This document shows positions 24,466-37,056 of a stretch of 64,000 nt of DNA, in pieces. Position 1 is the stretch's first letter. Each line of letters opens with the position of its first letter. The DNA is taken from contig JARKIF010000011.1 in NCBI GenBank assembly GCA_029378245.1, positions 1,860,001 to 1,924,000 of the forward strand, written 5' to 3'. The translations under genes were made by a program, and so were the position numbers. Source of the stretch: Roridomyces roridus. Taxonomy: Eukaryota; Basidiomycota; Agaricomycetes; Agaricales; Mycenaceae. The notes under the pieces were generated by a model, which did no database searches, had not been told where the DNA came from, and saw only the letters and a list, made by a program, of their open reading frames with translations.

Positions 24466-27400
24466 ATGGACGACGTTCAGCCCGGTAAGAATTTAATTTC
24501 AGTTCTTTCGAAGCCAGCGGCTGAAGATATTTAGATCCTCGACTGTTCCATGATGCCGCCGACTTCACACCGGCCGAGGTTGCGCAGTACCGGTCCATCG
24601 TATGTTGATCTCTCCCTCATGAACGCGGCTCACTTGCACAATCAAACTAACAGATGTTTCCTCCGGCTCTGGGAAATTCGACACATACTCCCTTCTTCTC
24701 CGTCGAGAATGCACCTGAGTGGATGACTGCCCGCGGCTATGTCCTATTCAACGACTACGACCCCGCGGCGCCCATATCTTTCGATTTCCGGAATGCAACC
24801 GTGCGGCAACTGCGGGATTATCGGACACAGGTTTGACCTACGCTCAATGGTATGCTTGATGTGCTGATATCCGTGTGAGATTGTCGGCCCAATTTATGCA
24901 GAGAGCACTTTCTTTCAGGTCGATCACACAGAGAATTGGGTTTGCCAAGGTCCTTTCAATACTTGGATGCGATACCAGGAAGAACAGCGGGGCCGCACAC
25001 GCAATCGACCCGACCCATTTCAGTCCCACCGTGCTGGGTCTTCCAGTTTGGCCAGCAGCCCAGCTCCGTCTCGTGCAATGTCTCGCAATCTTTCAAGTCC
25101 ACCTCGCTCCCCTCCACATTCTCGTTCAGCCTCCATGCATAGTGTCGGTCCTTGGCATTCTCTCTGGGCCTACTCTTCTCATCAGTCTTCACGGGCCAAC
25201 TCTGCTGCACCCTCGCGTGCAAGTTCTGCCGGGCCCTTGCGTGACTGGCCGTACACAAACTCTCGAGGCGAATCAGCCGCTCCACCCTCGCGTTCGCAAT
25301 CTCGCGCGGACTCTGTCCACAGTTCTGAACCCATCCGACTTGAACCTGTGCCACCCGGTATTTCAACGGCGCTGGCCACGGAGCTATCTCAAGATGTGCC
25401 ATCCTCACCGGGAGCTCTCTCCTCAATTGCGGAGCCTGTGCAATGTGTGTACGTCTTTTTGATTGTAAGACATCGACCTCACTCGATTTCTTAGCCGCTT
25501 CCGGGTCGCGAAAGAAGAGTAAAAAGGCCAAAAGCGACCGGCCACCCGTTGCAATAACCCGCGAGCTTTACGTTGATCGACTCGAAAGGGTTACGTCTGT
25601 GGGGAGTACGTGGACTGTGCCGCGGGACTGTACTGCTTACTTGGTGGACTTGAGCGCAACACCAGACGTCCTCAAGGAGGGCAACAAGACTCGCACCATT
25701 GATGCCTACATCAAAGCCGAGGTATGTGGATGGTTTCAGAGCGCCGCCGTCCTTGGCTTGCTAGACTCCCTATTAGGACCAGGACGCTTGGGAGGGGTCA
25801 ACTGGGCACGTAGCTGGTGATGTTTGGGTGACCAGTGCATTCAATGGGGAGGGGAAGCGTGTTCGTGCCCGACGCGCGCAGCTGACGTGCAAGGGTGTAA
25901 ATGTGTGTGAATATACGTCGGAGGAGATTTTTGGAGACTGTGAACGGTACGAGCCGGATTCGGATGCCATGCAGGACTTGTGGATACATGAGCTCGATGC
26001 TAATGAGCGTGAGGCGGCATCCCCCGAGGCCATTCTATCCCGGTAAGAGATTGAACATCCTCCTGGCGACTTGTCTAACTCAACACCAGATTTTATGTTC
26101 GCGTCATTCAGTCCAAATGCAAAATCCCATGTGACGGCGTGCCGGTGCTTATACAGCGATCCCATGTATGCTAAATTTCTGATTTGTGACACCAACAACC
26201 AACTAACTTCCTCTGCAGGGCCCCAACGCATACAGCCAACTTTACTTTGTGGGGTGTTCGAGTTGGAAACCCTCCGAGCGCTGGTCGCACCTCTATCACC
26301 ACATTCCAGTGAATGTCGACGAGGATGAATTCAGATACGTGTTCGAGAATGATGGTCGTTTGCCGAACGGTGCAGCACAGAATTTCAACGAAAAGTGTGT
26401 CCTCACAACACACCCGCGACTCGCTCTCAAACGCTGTTGTGAGTGTCTTATACAGTCTCGGTCGGGTTGGGTTTATCTCTCACCAGGTTTTACTCATGTT
26501 GTGAATGGTGTCATTCTCCCCGCCAAACTTCTTCCGCGGAAATGTGATACCGAGTTGGTGGCCTTAATCCCCGTTCGACCATTCCCCGGCAAGAATTGGT
26601 ATGAGTGGCGACCAGAGTACGAGTTCCAGGCCATCCTTTATTTCCGTAATGCGCACAACCATCCGATCCACCCTCAAAGCAAGCCTAGTTCAAAAGACAA
26701 GCAGCTCCTGGATACCGCGATGGATGCACTCGGCCCCGCAAATCTCACGGTTCAGACTTTGCTAAACGGTACGTTGAATCATATGTTGATTACTGAAGTC
26801 GCGTCTCAATGTCGATCAATCAGCCCAGTCGACATCTGTGGTGTACTCGGGGAAACAAGTCAGCGAAGTCAGCCCAGCGTTTGCAGACGTACGCAAAGTC
26901 CGTGATCGCATCGCCGAAAGGCGCAAGAACCAGTTCCCTGGTGGAACAGATTTTCGCGGTGAGTGTTAATGAAGTCGTGTATATCGCTCACATTAATTCG
27001 TGGCAGGCGTTCAGGAGTACATCCGAACAGTTGAACGAGCCCGCCCCATGAGTGAGCGTTACATCCATGCCGCCATCTCTAAGAGCGACTTCAACCTCGT
27101 CGTGACTTTGCATCCACAACTGGCAAAATTCATTCACGAAGTTCTGGCCCACAGCTGGTGTGTATTCAATCTAAAGCCGCTACTTCCAAACTGAACCGTT
27201 CAATTCAGATCTGGAAAGGCCTTTGGATGTGGGTCCCGTACCAGGCAACGAAGATATCAATATGGAACAAGACAACTTGCGCCTGTCTGGTGAGCATCCG
27301 GACTTGGGCATATCCTTGGACCCCGAGTTGGAACCGAATTATGAAGGTGTGTTCTACCTGGCATTGATACTTGTACAGTTCTCAATCGTCCGATCCGAAT

Positions 27401-27815
27401 AGTTCTCCAGACAAATATTCACTGGAACGGCAACTTCTTGGCCCATATGGCACTGGATTCCGGCACCACAGTTCCCAATCTCCTCCACAGGACTCCCACA
27501 CCTGCAGATGATGTGTCCATGCTTCAAACTGGCTTCACTACGGGCACTAATACAGATGACCAATCTCCTGCCGAACGCATTCCCCAGATTGATTGCGGCA
27601 CGTTAATTGCGGGTGCACCTGCGAGTCGACCACCTGTTAGCGTATCTGGTGTGGGCACATCCCATGACGGTGTTGATGCAGGTACATCCCCCGACGGTAG
27701 CCCAGTGTCGATACCCACGGTGCGTCGGCGCAGGTGCTCATTGGACAAATCCAACATCATGGAGGGCCAGCGCGACCGCCGCAAGTCTAAGCGTGCCCGG
27801 GGAGAAGATCTTTAG
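24466..27815 (+). CDS. Many-exon gene of an unclassified basidiomycete family
   Basis: The start MDDVQP-DPRLFHDAADFTPAEV joins in phase across 50-base introns to EWMTARGYVLFNDYDPAAPI and VDHTENWVCQGPFNTWMRYQ. A Ser/Pro/Arg-rich linker (24990-25440) follows. Then come RKKSKKAKSDRPPVAITREL, STWTVPRDCTAYLVDLSATP, a Cys-containing region (VRARRAQLTCKGVNVCEY, CERYEPDSDAMQ, ELDANEREAASPEAIL), SKCKIPCDGVPVL, GPNAYSQLYFVGCSSW and VDEDEFRYVFENDGRLP. The last core blocks are HNHPIHPQSKPSSKDK, VSEVSPAFADVRKVRDRIAE and RYIHAAISKSDFNLVVTLHP. An acidic and polar tail ends DRRKSKRARGEDL. I recall many similar uncharacterised proteins in agaricomycetes (memory, unverified), most of which continue further after the HP-Q block. 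Here the joins at 27150-27380 are poor and a central region seems missing, so this copy may be truncated. Confidence 0.6.
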
Positions 27816-28328
27816 ATGAGCTGTACTTAGGTATCTTGTCTCGTAATACTATAATCATATCGCCATTTGCTGGGTGTACGTACGGATGTCTTGGAACATC
27901 GGCAGTGCATCGGCCTCCGCTCTCGGAACTCACGGCCTTGATTCACGGCACCGGAATGGGACTCCCCCAGGATAACCGGAGTTACCAAACTGCACCCCAA
28001 AAATGGGAATTGCCGATCAAAAATGGGACTCCGCCTGCCAGGGCGGAGTCCCAGTCCCAGTCTTCTTGTATATACTCCATAATGAGTGCTGGCTCAGCAA
28101 GAGAGTGTAATGAAACGACAGAATCAAATTACCAGGCCAATCGGCTCGAATGCCAAGACGGCATGACCACCGATCAGACGGGCCAAGCAGCAACATAAGC
28201 AACAGGACCACGCGAAGCGGTTCGAGGGGATGTAATATAGGTGACAGGACACCTAGGGTTATAGGGAAAGTACGGAAATAGGGATGGCAGGCGCGTAATA
28301 GTAGTTATATCATCAGACCAGTAGGGAG
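27816..28328. other. Spacer, partly inside the repeat-bounded unit
   Basis: The right inverted repeat of the 23903-28059 unit, then about 270 bases that may be the left half of an LTR-like sequence split by the element at 28329. No gene. Confidence 0.4.
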
Positions 28329-30715
28329 CACCAATGGTTGTGTCACTAATGCAATGTCCCCGGTGATAAGTGGGGGCAATGTTGCATTATTTGCGGCCTC
28401 TCACCGCCGGTGAGATGGTAGGGTAATGCATTGTCCCGTTGTTTTGTGTGCAAGGGTTAACAGGCCTGGGTAACTGAGGTAAGCTTCAAATAAGTCCTCC
28501 GAGCATCGCGGACATGCCATTTCTGGAAGGTGTCGGTTCCTTTGTACTTAACATTGATGCCGGATCGTTTTTACTGAGCAATCCAGTGATCTTTCGGACA
28601 TACATATGACAGAGATCAATGGCAGCCCAAAAAGGTCCACAGATCAAAAATCCACACGCCGGCACAATTGTTACCATCGCAATTGATGTGATGTATCAAA
28701 AAAATCAAAATCATAGAGCGGCTCAAGGGCTACAAGAGTTGTCAACATGTGTTTTAGCTCAAATGGCTTGGTTAGGCTGTAAAATGCAAAATACATTCCC
28801 AGACCAGAGTCTTTTTGATCAAGTGACACCGTAAGGGGTCCCACAAACTCAGATTCAAATGATCAGATCGATCAGACCTCTTTGCCGGTGAATAGGGGGA
28901 CAGTGAATAGATTGAGAGGGTGAGCGCCCATGTGGTTGTCCCAAACATCTGGCTTATCATGGCCTTGTTGTCTACTAGTATGTTCCCTGTGCCTGCTGCA
29001 TTCTCTTTTTCTCTGAGGTCCCGGGTTCAATCCCTGGCCTCCTCTTTTTTTTTCTCCTGTCCCCAGCAGACAATTCCTGATGACACCAGGCATCACAGGA
29101 TGCTAGCATGATGTGCTGCAACATCACAGTGCCACCAGAACTCTATGTACCTCAAGTTTCCAGTGAATTTGATGCCGATTTCCAATTGTAGCCACCACGC
29201 TTTTGTCCCAAAAAGGCAATTTTCGAGTTTCTGGCCTCTCTGGGCTTCCCATGCTGATTGCTGACAGAATTTTACACCAGGTATGTTTCTTGCAGTCTAT
29301 TGGTATGTAACTGTGGCCATTCAAGCTTCCAATGACCCTGTTGTACACCTGTAATTGCACAAATAGACCGGCTTTGGTTGATCTCCCAATATTACCTCCC
29401 CTTTGGTTCCCTAATACTGCAGCTGCACCTCAGAGAGGTACCTAGAGTCAGAGAGATGAGCTCAAAGCAATATGGCCCCAGGTGCATACCTTGAAGCTGA
29501 CTTGCAAATGAATCAGTGAAAATGCTGATCTGACTGAAGGCACTGATAATGTCCATTGAGCCTGTGATCCAGGGGCTCATGAACTTGATGGCATGTCTAA
29601 TTATCCATTGCAAGTGACAACTTACCTAAGACTCTCCAACAGACAAGGCAATTGTGTGATACTGCCTGCAACAGACTGTTGCCTACATTGTGCATTCCCT
29701 AGATTTTCCCTGGTGATACAAATAGCTCAGGGGATCTCTGATAGTGTACAGACAGGCTTAAGAGCCCGAGATCACTGATTCATGGACTCAGAAACACAAG
29801 TTTGAAGAGCATACATTTTGTGATCAATTCAGTGATTGGGCACTAAGGAAGTGGAATAAAGCAGATCAGAGACTAGAAATGGGCAAAAGACGTTCAGAGA
29901 ACCTCAAATGAGCTTTATATCATCAGATTTGGCGAAGAACTGAGAGAGTTCTGTTCAAGTGGTGTCCGAGCAAATGGCCGAAATCTTACCTTACAACCAT
30001 GACATCCCTCCACCCATCCAGATGCAGCTTGTTCATTTTCCACTTCAATGGATGTATTGGCAACTAGGAACATGTTCCACCTAAGTTTCAGCCATTGATT
30101 GGGCCTACAGAACCCTCCAGAGCAGGTAGTGATGTTCAGGGCTGGGCTTGAGCCCGAAAGCCCGGCCCAGCCCGGCCCGTCATCAGGCTCCAGAGGGCCC
30201 AGGGCTTGGAGTTCTTGGGCCCGGCAGAGCCCGGCAGGCCCGGGCTTGTCATACTTTCTGACGGCTTCTGATGTCCGACGGAACGGAGACCAGCCGCCTT
30301 TCCGCTATTCCGCAGCCATGTGTCACCGTTGATGTAATTGCTCAGGCACAACTCGGCTGTTTCTCTTACCACCACTACGAAAGTCGGCCACACCACGGCG
30401 GCATCCACGGACTCTATCTTCTCTTTCGGAGTCTTCGGAATAAAACTGGCTATTGATTATACGACGATCATTCGGCCTGAGGGGACTGATTCTCTGGAGC
30501 AAATACGGGCTTGCAGCTGGACATCATGCGATGCTTTGACTTTCACATTAGCCGGCTTGAATTGATGCTCCTCGTCGCGTTTGGGGCTTGTTCTTCTCAG
30601 GTCTCTTCACAGGGGACCCTGTCGATCCGGGAAATGCACGAGGGAACCTCAAAAAATCCCTGGATGAAAGATGGTGGGACTGGCCTTCGGGCCCGACTGT
30701 CGGGTGCGCCTTGAG

Positions 30716-30722
30716 TATAAAT
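30716..30722 (+). promoter_or_regulatory. Possible TATA box of the transposase gene
   Basis: TATAAAT inside the hAT element, about 260 bases before the proposed start codon. The leader between them may be spliced. Confidence 0.35.
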
Positions 30723-30978
30723 GCGTATGTGAGCCCCTTGACTTTCGCCACACCCAATGATGGAGGTCTCACGGTACACGTCGGACCTGGACCACTACAT
30801 CCACATCCATCGGTCGTGTAAGTCATTCGATCTAGTCTTTATTCTCAAGCTCACGTACTTATCCTTGAAGCTACGCGTGCATGTCTTCGGCCGAGCAGTA
30901 GAGCTTCGCTCTCGTTCAATCTTTTGCCTTGGCTCGCTACACACATCATTGTTTTCTGCCTCCCCGCGCTACTTGTCT

Positions 30979-33900
30979 TCATGGATTATCAGTCTCTGGA
31001 TCCTATCTCCCTCAAAATATATGCCGACTGCACTCCAATGGTTCTTCTCTACATGCTCTGCCTCTGTGGTTTCTTGCTGCTCTATGCAGGTACGATGTCG
31101 TATCATCATCTGTCCTCACTTCAGCGCCGATCCTCAATCAGTTCATTTCTTTTTTCCGTCCTTCACGCGATATCGCGTCCTCTCCGAAGCGCTCCTTCGA
31201 AGTTCACGGAAAACACGGACCCACTGGTCGTTCATCACCCCGCGCCGCTGGGGCCAGTATCGCCCTCCAGAACATCGCCTGTTCAGTGTATTCATTCGGG
31301 GTCTTCTTGCGTCCTCAATTGTACTCAGTGGGTTCCTCAAAAAGTCTTTCATTCGTAAAACTGACTTTTAACAGGCATCTTCAAGACTACGACCATTGCG
31401 CAGATTGAAGACAAGCTCCTGCATCACCACAACCCTCTCATCCCTCGTCTGATATCCTATAATCTCCACTACTTCGAGTCCGAAGGGCCTTTCCCTCGGA
31501 TTCTGCTTCTGAACCAGACTCTTTCCGACGCACAAATACAGCGGGACAGCCATATCTACGTAAGGTTTTCACTCCCTGGTGGCGCAGGTATGTCTTTCCC
31601 CCTCTCATTTCTCTTTGGACGTGATCACTAATTTTTTTACAGAAGGGGCGAGCGGTGGTACGCTTCGTTCATTGCCCGGTGGTTCTATCTTGACCTTTTT
31701 TTTCGGCCCAGGGCGGTCTGAGGTTGACCCAAACAATATCATTGATGGCCCTCGCCATCGCAGACAGGCCGCCGCTCTCAGTGATCCCAATAACGGCGAG
31801 ACAGAGAGTGAGCCAGGCCGAATTCTCTGCTAACCAATACTCATCTTACGATAGTCGCCGCCTTGGAGGCTCTTGTCGCACGAATCAAACTGTTGACTTG
31901 TAAACTTCCGAGCTCCACGCCTGTCGCCCTTCGTGACGGCCACATCCACCGGTCACTCAACCTCGATGGCCCGGACAATGACGCTGCGTCCACGTTCAAT
32001 CGGCGTATGGATGTCATTTTTGGTGAAGATCTCCGGGACGAGAATGGGCGGCTCAAGCATGTTGCTACCGGCAAGTTTGGGATGACTGCAGTCGTGGCGT
32101 ACTTGGAGTCCGTTCCATGGGCGGAGCTCCAGAGTGTTCTCGTGCATCCGAAACTGGAGCGGGTAGTCACCGAGTTGGAGTTTTTGTGGTATGTGGCGTT
32201 CTTTTCAAGTTGATTTTTAGCTAACTTGTTCCCAAAGCGGCACGGGCGGCACTACATCACTACCCAAACGCAAGTCTCCCGCAGACGGAGACCAAGCCGA
32301 GGATGTCCCAAACAGCAAGCGCTCACGGACCAGTTACGTTCCATTTCTGGCTGTACTGCTGTTCTCTCATTGTCCTTTTCTTTAGCTGCCGAAGGTGACC
32401 CTGACTTTGAACCATCCCCGGGCGACGCTGCGATCAGTACGTTGCAAGGCTTCACTGTTGTGTCATAGGTCCACTTATCATCAGTCAACGTGGACGATTC
32501 CGGCGCCGAGTCGGACCAAGCCGACCACGCGAAACCAGAGAAAGGGAAGAAGAAGGAAAAACAAAAGAAACATGGTGAGTCCATCGGCTTGCGGCAGTCG
32601 TCGTGCAACTGATCAGTATTTTCAGCACGTCAGCCTGCCAAGACGCACCCTCCGCCGGTCGACAAGGTCGGGGCCGATGGTATGCTCTCCGATATTCATG
32701 TCCAGCCGATTGTGGTGCCGGAGAAGACACCGGAGCGGACAGCAGATGTTGTCCACTTCTCAGGCAAGGCCTTCCTTGAGGGAGGTAAACCGAAGAGAAT
32801 ATGTTCGCTTTGCAGGTGCGTTTTTTTTCCACGTCGATGACTGTATAGTTAGCTTGAAAAATGGCAGTCCACGGAAGACGATGACAGCCGATGTAACCAC
32901 ACACCGACGTCACTACGAGGCCCACCACAAGGCGAGTGAAATACAGACGACTTTTGTATGGTCGCTTAATAGCTTACGTCTTCCCCAGCCTCAATATCAG
33001 GCGTGGTGCAAGAGCACCGGGTTCCTGTCAAAACTCCCAGATGACGCGAAGGCGCGGCTTGAGGCAGAGCAAGCAGCCGCCCTCAAGAAGAAGGTACTCG
33101 AACAGCAAACACTTGATCCCCACTTGCGCGAGAAACCTGCTCGACTTGCCCCGTACACCGATCAGCTCTTTCACGATGCAGCGATTGACTGGCTTGTTGC
33201 CACTGACCAAGTGAGCGGTTCCTTTTCTCTTCCTCTTTTGCCCGGTTAACACCGTTGTACGTCAGCCAATCGACGCACTCACTCATCCAAAGTTTCAAGA
33301 GATGGTCAATATCGCTGCACGTGCAACTCAGGGTGTCACTTTTCCGAATCGTGCTCAGACACGCGCTGCTATCATTCGCCACTTCCACGATCAGATAAAC
33401 AAACTTAAAATCCGCCTCCACATTAGTTTTTACTCCAATGTTCGGTAACAAAATACTGATTTTGTGAGTGCAGAGTGACGCCGTCCGCGGCATGATCCAC
33501 ATCACTTGCGATGCGTGGCAAGCCAGCAACACGGACGGTTATTACGCAGTAACTGGACACTGGATCGAGGAGTCCTCGCCGGGTCAGTGGGTTCTGCGTG
33601 AGGCTCTGCTTGGCTTCACCCGTATGAACAACGCCCATCACGGTATACGTCTCGGACAAGCCTTGTTCCAAATTGTAGCGCGCCTGGATATTGCCTCCCG
33701 CGTACGTCTGTCGATATCTTACCATTTGTTTTGCATTGATACCATGTGTTTATAGGTCGGATATGTAACGTGCGACAACGCCAGTAACAATGGCACGATG
33801 CTCAAGGAGCTTGCCAACCGGATGCTTCGAGTGGCCAAGGTCAAATGGGATCCGGTTGAACGTAGAATCAAGTGCGTGTTCCTACCTGGGCACCTGCCCT

Positions 33901-35563
33901 TGTCTGATGCCTCTACAGCTGTCTTGCCCACGTTATCAACATCGCGACACAGAAATTGATATCCACCTACAGCAAATCCGCCCACTACAATCCGCACGAG
34001 CCTCACGCCCACATTCCGGACACGGATGCCATTGTTAGGGATGAAGTTGGCCTCCTCCGCGCAATTGCAGTCAAGGTATGTACACCTGACAAGTTGCTAC
34101 AGGGTAATCACTAATGTAATCCTGCACAGGAACGGTCATCAGCGCAGCGCAAGGAGCTCTTTCGGCAAATCCAGCTGCGCGACGGCGGCGACGTGGACGA
34201 GGAAGGCAAGACGAAAGACGCCAAACAATTGATCCTTGACATGAAGGTCCGGTGGTCGTCCACCTTCGGAATGCTGGATCGCGGTTATGATCTCAAGGAG
34301 GTGAGCAAAATCATTGTATCGGTCTTGTGGTGCTGACGCTCTCGCACACAGGCTGTGGACCAGTTTGTTTCTGAGATAGCGGCGCTTGAGCGTGATCGGG
34401 AGAAACGCGAGAAACTAGAGAACCTGCAACTTACAGTTGACGAGTGGGAACGTGTGGACCTTTTTCTCCACGTCTTGCAGGTATTGTCTCCACTAATCTT
34501 TTGCTCGCATTTATCTAACGGCCACTTAGGCCGCGCAAAGTTCACAGCAGCAGTTTTCCTCAGACCTACGCTCGACTCTCCATCTCGCCATTCCAGCACT
34601 CGAGAAGCTTCACTCCAAATGGACTTCGAAGTTGTCCGATGATAAATACTTACCGTTCAAGGACGCAATCGAAGCTGCACTGGCAAAGGTCGACGAATAC
34701 TATCAAAAAACCGACAATACACACTCGTACGCTCTCGCTATGGGTGAGTACATTCAGGCTTGAACATTAACTGTGCTGACCTATGCACACATTTTTTAGT
34801 TCTTGATCCTCGCAGGAAGCTCGCCTACTTCAATAAACATTGGCCTAAAAACCTAGTTTTGTCGACCAAGGATGCGCTTGAAAAGATTGTGAGTCCCAAC
34901 TGGTTGACAATCGGTTCTAGTTTGAGACGTGCGCAGTTCAAGGAGCGATATCTTCAAATTCAGTCTGCTGTTGCACTCTCGGCACCGAGTACTTCGGCTC
35001 AGAAACCTCTCACGAATAATCGACGTCACGCGTCTACACCACCTGAGGACGACGAGATGACCGGCCTCTCCGCTTCACACGTTGATCCCGACCGCCCGTG
35101 GCTCGACGAGTTTAACGAATATCTGCAAGGCCGGGAATTTGTTGCCCAAGGTGTGTCTGCGATCGAGTGGTGGGGTGTAAGTCTTCTTCCTACATCGTTT
35201 CCATGGCGTCTGATCGATTTTGTGTAGCGCAATTATGAACGCTATCCCGTTTGGGGGTCCCTCGCGAGAGACTACTTGGCGATCATGTCGTCTTCTGTTT
35301 CCTCCGAGAGAGCATTCTCCTCGGCGGGAATCACCATCAGCAAGCGTCGTAATCGCCTCAAAGCCGACGTTGTCGAGGCCTTGCAATGCTTGAAGTGTTT
35401 CATTGTTCGTAATCTTCTATTTCGCGACCCAGTAGTGTTTGAACCGGAGGTGGAGGAGAGGGAAGACGAGTTGGATAAGAGTGCACCCGCGCAGCCAAGC
35501 AGTTGGGATATTCTCGTGGATGACGACCCCGATAACTACGAATTTTCACTGGTAGATGTATAG
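30979..35563 (+). CDS. hAT transposase with BED-like finger and N-terminal ubiquitin-like region
   Basis: Cuts and re-joins the element's own ends. The start is tentative (MDYQSLDPISLKIYADCTP at 30979). The exon at 31375-31589 reads TTTIAQIEDKL and later TLSDAQIQRDSHIYVRF-SLPGG, which aligns without gaps to the last 22 residues of ubiquitin. After a basic linker (32260-32650) a BED-like finger has ICSLC (about 32800) and THRRHYEAHH (about 32910). The catalytic core has ITCDAWQASNTDGYYAVTGH (first Asp codon 33510-33512), VTCDNASNNGTML (second Asp 33774-33776) and LDMKVRWSSTFGML. The C-terminal dimerisation block is RYPVWGSLARDYLAIMSSSV then SSERAFSSAG (Glu 35306-35308) and RNRLKADVVEALQCLKCF. 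There are many 50-60 base introns. I saw no stop or frameshift in the conserved exons. Exon borders upstream of 31375 are the least sure. Confidence 0.82.
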
Positions 35564-37056
35564 CTCGCATGTGGTACCTGATTCAATCCACTTTCTCGCA
35601 CATTTCACAGTTTTTGCTCTACAAGCCCGGGCTTGGACCCGGGCCCTGGGCTCAGGCTCGGGCTTGGAAAATATCGAGCCCAAGCCCTGCCAAGCCCGGC
35701 CCAAGCCCGGGCTTTTGAGCCCGGCCCGGCCCTGAACATCACTAAGAGCAGGAACTCAGGCATCAGTGCAAAATGATCCTGGTTGTATCTCAGGTTACAA
35801 CCCCTAGCTGTGTGATTTCTCATATCAGGCTGGTAACCTATACCCATTGAATATCCTTTAGGCCATAGGATTGAGCACATGAACTGTACAGGAGGAGAAA
35901 TGGTGCAGAGTTGATTTTGACCAAGTTGTGGCAGAATCTCTTTGGACTGACTGGATGCTGTGAAACTAACTTTCAGTTCCAGTTTGGAGAGTATCTGGGC
36001 GTCCCAGAACTGTTGAGATCACATAGAACAGTCTCTCTATCAGCTCATACCACAAGATCAATCACTGGCTTGATGCACCTGGTATTATTCCCCAATGGTC
36101 TGAGCACTTAGTTTTCAGCAATGAGGTTCATTGAATCATATGTGAAAACACTGAGGAGGACCCTATAAACTATTGAACAAGGCTAGCAAATGTGATCATG
36201 AATTGCAACAAGGGCTCTCTATTCAACCCATACAGTGTCCTGATCATGTTCTGTTGCTTTCCAATAGGAGCAAAAGGATGTATAATGCATCCCAGAACAA
36301 TGTCTGACCAGCATGCATCCCAGAATGCAGAGAGTTCTGCTTAAATTCACTCAAACTGGTGAAAATTCCCTTTTTGGGAAAAAAGCGTAGTGGCTCATGT
36401 CAATCAGGGCTGTCATCAAGTCCGGAAGTTGAAGCATTTCACAAGGTTCTGCTCACATTGAGGGTTTGCTTGTGATGAAAATGCATACTAAATGAATGGT
36501 GTTACACATTTCTGGGTACAGAGGGAAAGCCAAGAGAAAAAAAGGGGGCACCCGGGTTTTGATGCCAGCTTTTCCACAGTGTTTTGCATTCCCTGAGCTA
36601 ACCAAGCATTTCCAGTCAAAGGTATATAGGAAGCTCCTGTAGGCCGGAATGCGGGCCACAACTTTGATGTCCATCATGATTTGATGGCTGATGTGATGAG
36701 CCGCATCTGCAATTGATCAACAGTGGCTACTGGCAATGACCATCAGAAAATGATCTAACTCATCACCATCAAAAACTGATCCGTCTATCAAAAATGATTC
36801 ATCCATCCATCACCATCAAAAATGATCCAGCGATAACCGCGATCAAACAACAGCGATCAATCTGAGAATGAAAACTATGCTATTAAAAAAGCCATTTGAA
36901 ATGTGAAATTAAACTCAGAAATAAAACCCTGAGGCCCTCGAAAACAACGGGACATCGCATTACCATCCATCTCACGGGCGGTGAGAGACCGTCAATAATG
37001 CAACATTGCCCCCACCTATCACCGGGGGCATTGCATTAATGGTACAGTTATTACTC

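Larger units (their letters stand above)
23903..28059. mobile_element. Candidate mobile unit bounded by short inverted repeats
   Basis: The left edge reads TGGGACTGGGACTCCGC and the right edge reads its reverse complement. At both ends this word is followed, after a few bases, by a partner that folds it into a hairpin (GGGACTCCGC with GCGGAGTCCC on the right, weaker on the left). The words AATGGGATT or AATGGGA recur just inside each end. Between them sits a single many-exon gene of an unclassified basidiomycete family. No target duplication is evident and no known transposase is recognisable, so this could be a mobile element of unknown class or a gene that lies between copies of a short repeat. 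Confidence 0.45.
30127..35744 (+). mobile_element. Apparently intact autonomous hAT transposon, nested
   Basis: Both tips are TAGTGATGTTCAGGGC (16 of 16), followed by GCCCGG-rich subterminal repeats. A perfect 8-bp duplication AGAGCAGG flanks it at 30119-30126 and 35745-35752. The length is 5,618 bp and it carries a complete-looking transposase gene. TAG tips and 8-bp duplications are hallmarks of the hAT superfamily. It is inserted in the CpG-poor element 28329-37056, whereas its own sequence is CpG-rich, so it is a younger arrival. Confidence 0.93.
28329..37056. mobile_element. Outer TIR element (about 3.1 kb) split by a hAT transposon
   Basis: The two ends match inverted for about 110 bases, with cores such as TAATGCAATG, CCCCGGTGAT and GGGGGCAATGTTGCATTATT, and contain hairpin words (TCTCACCGCCGGTGAGA on the left). 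The flanks share TAGGGAG (28322-28328 and 37057-37063), a plausible 7-8 bp target duplication. Without the nested hAT element and one copy of its duplication, the length is about 3.1 kb, like the element at 1380. Inner arms also match inverted (a block around 29150-29225 against 36350-36430). The interior is CpG-poor, AT-rich and non-coding. No transposase is present. The exact tips are uncertain by several bases. Confidence 0.72.

Noticed and set aside
32926..33532. Minus-strand open frames inside the hAT element
   Set aside because: They overlap the conserved transposase exons on the plus strand and have no motif.
28329..37056. Reading the outer element as CACTA type because the left end contains CACTAATG
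   Set aside because: The right end reads CATTAATG, the inverted similarity continues outward past this word, and no 3-bp duplication is seen there.
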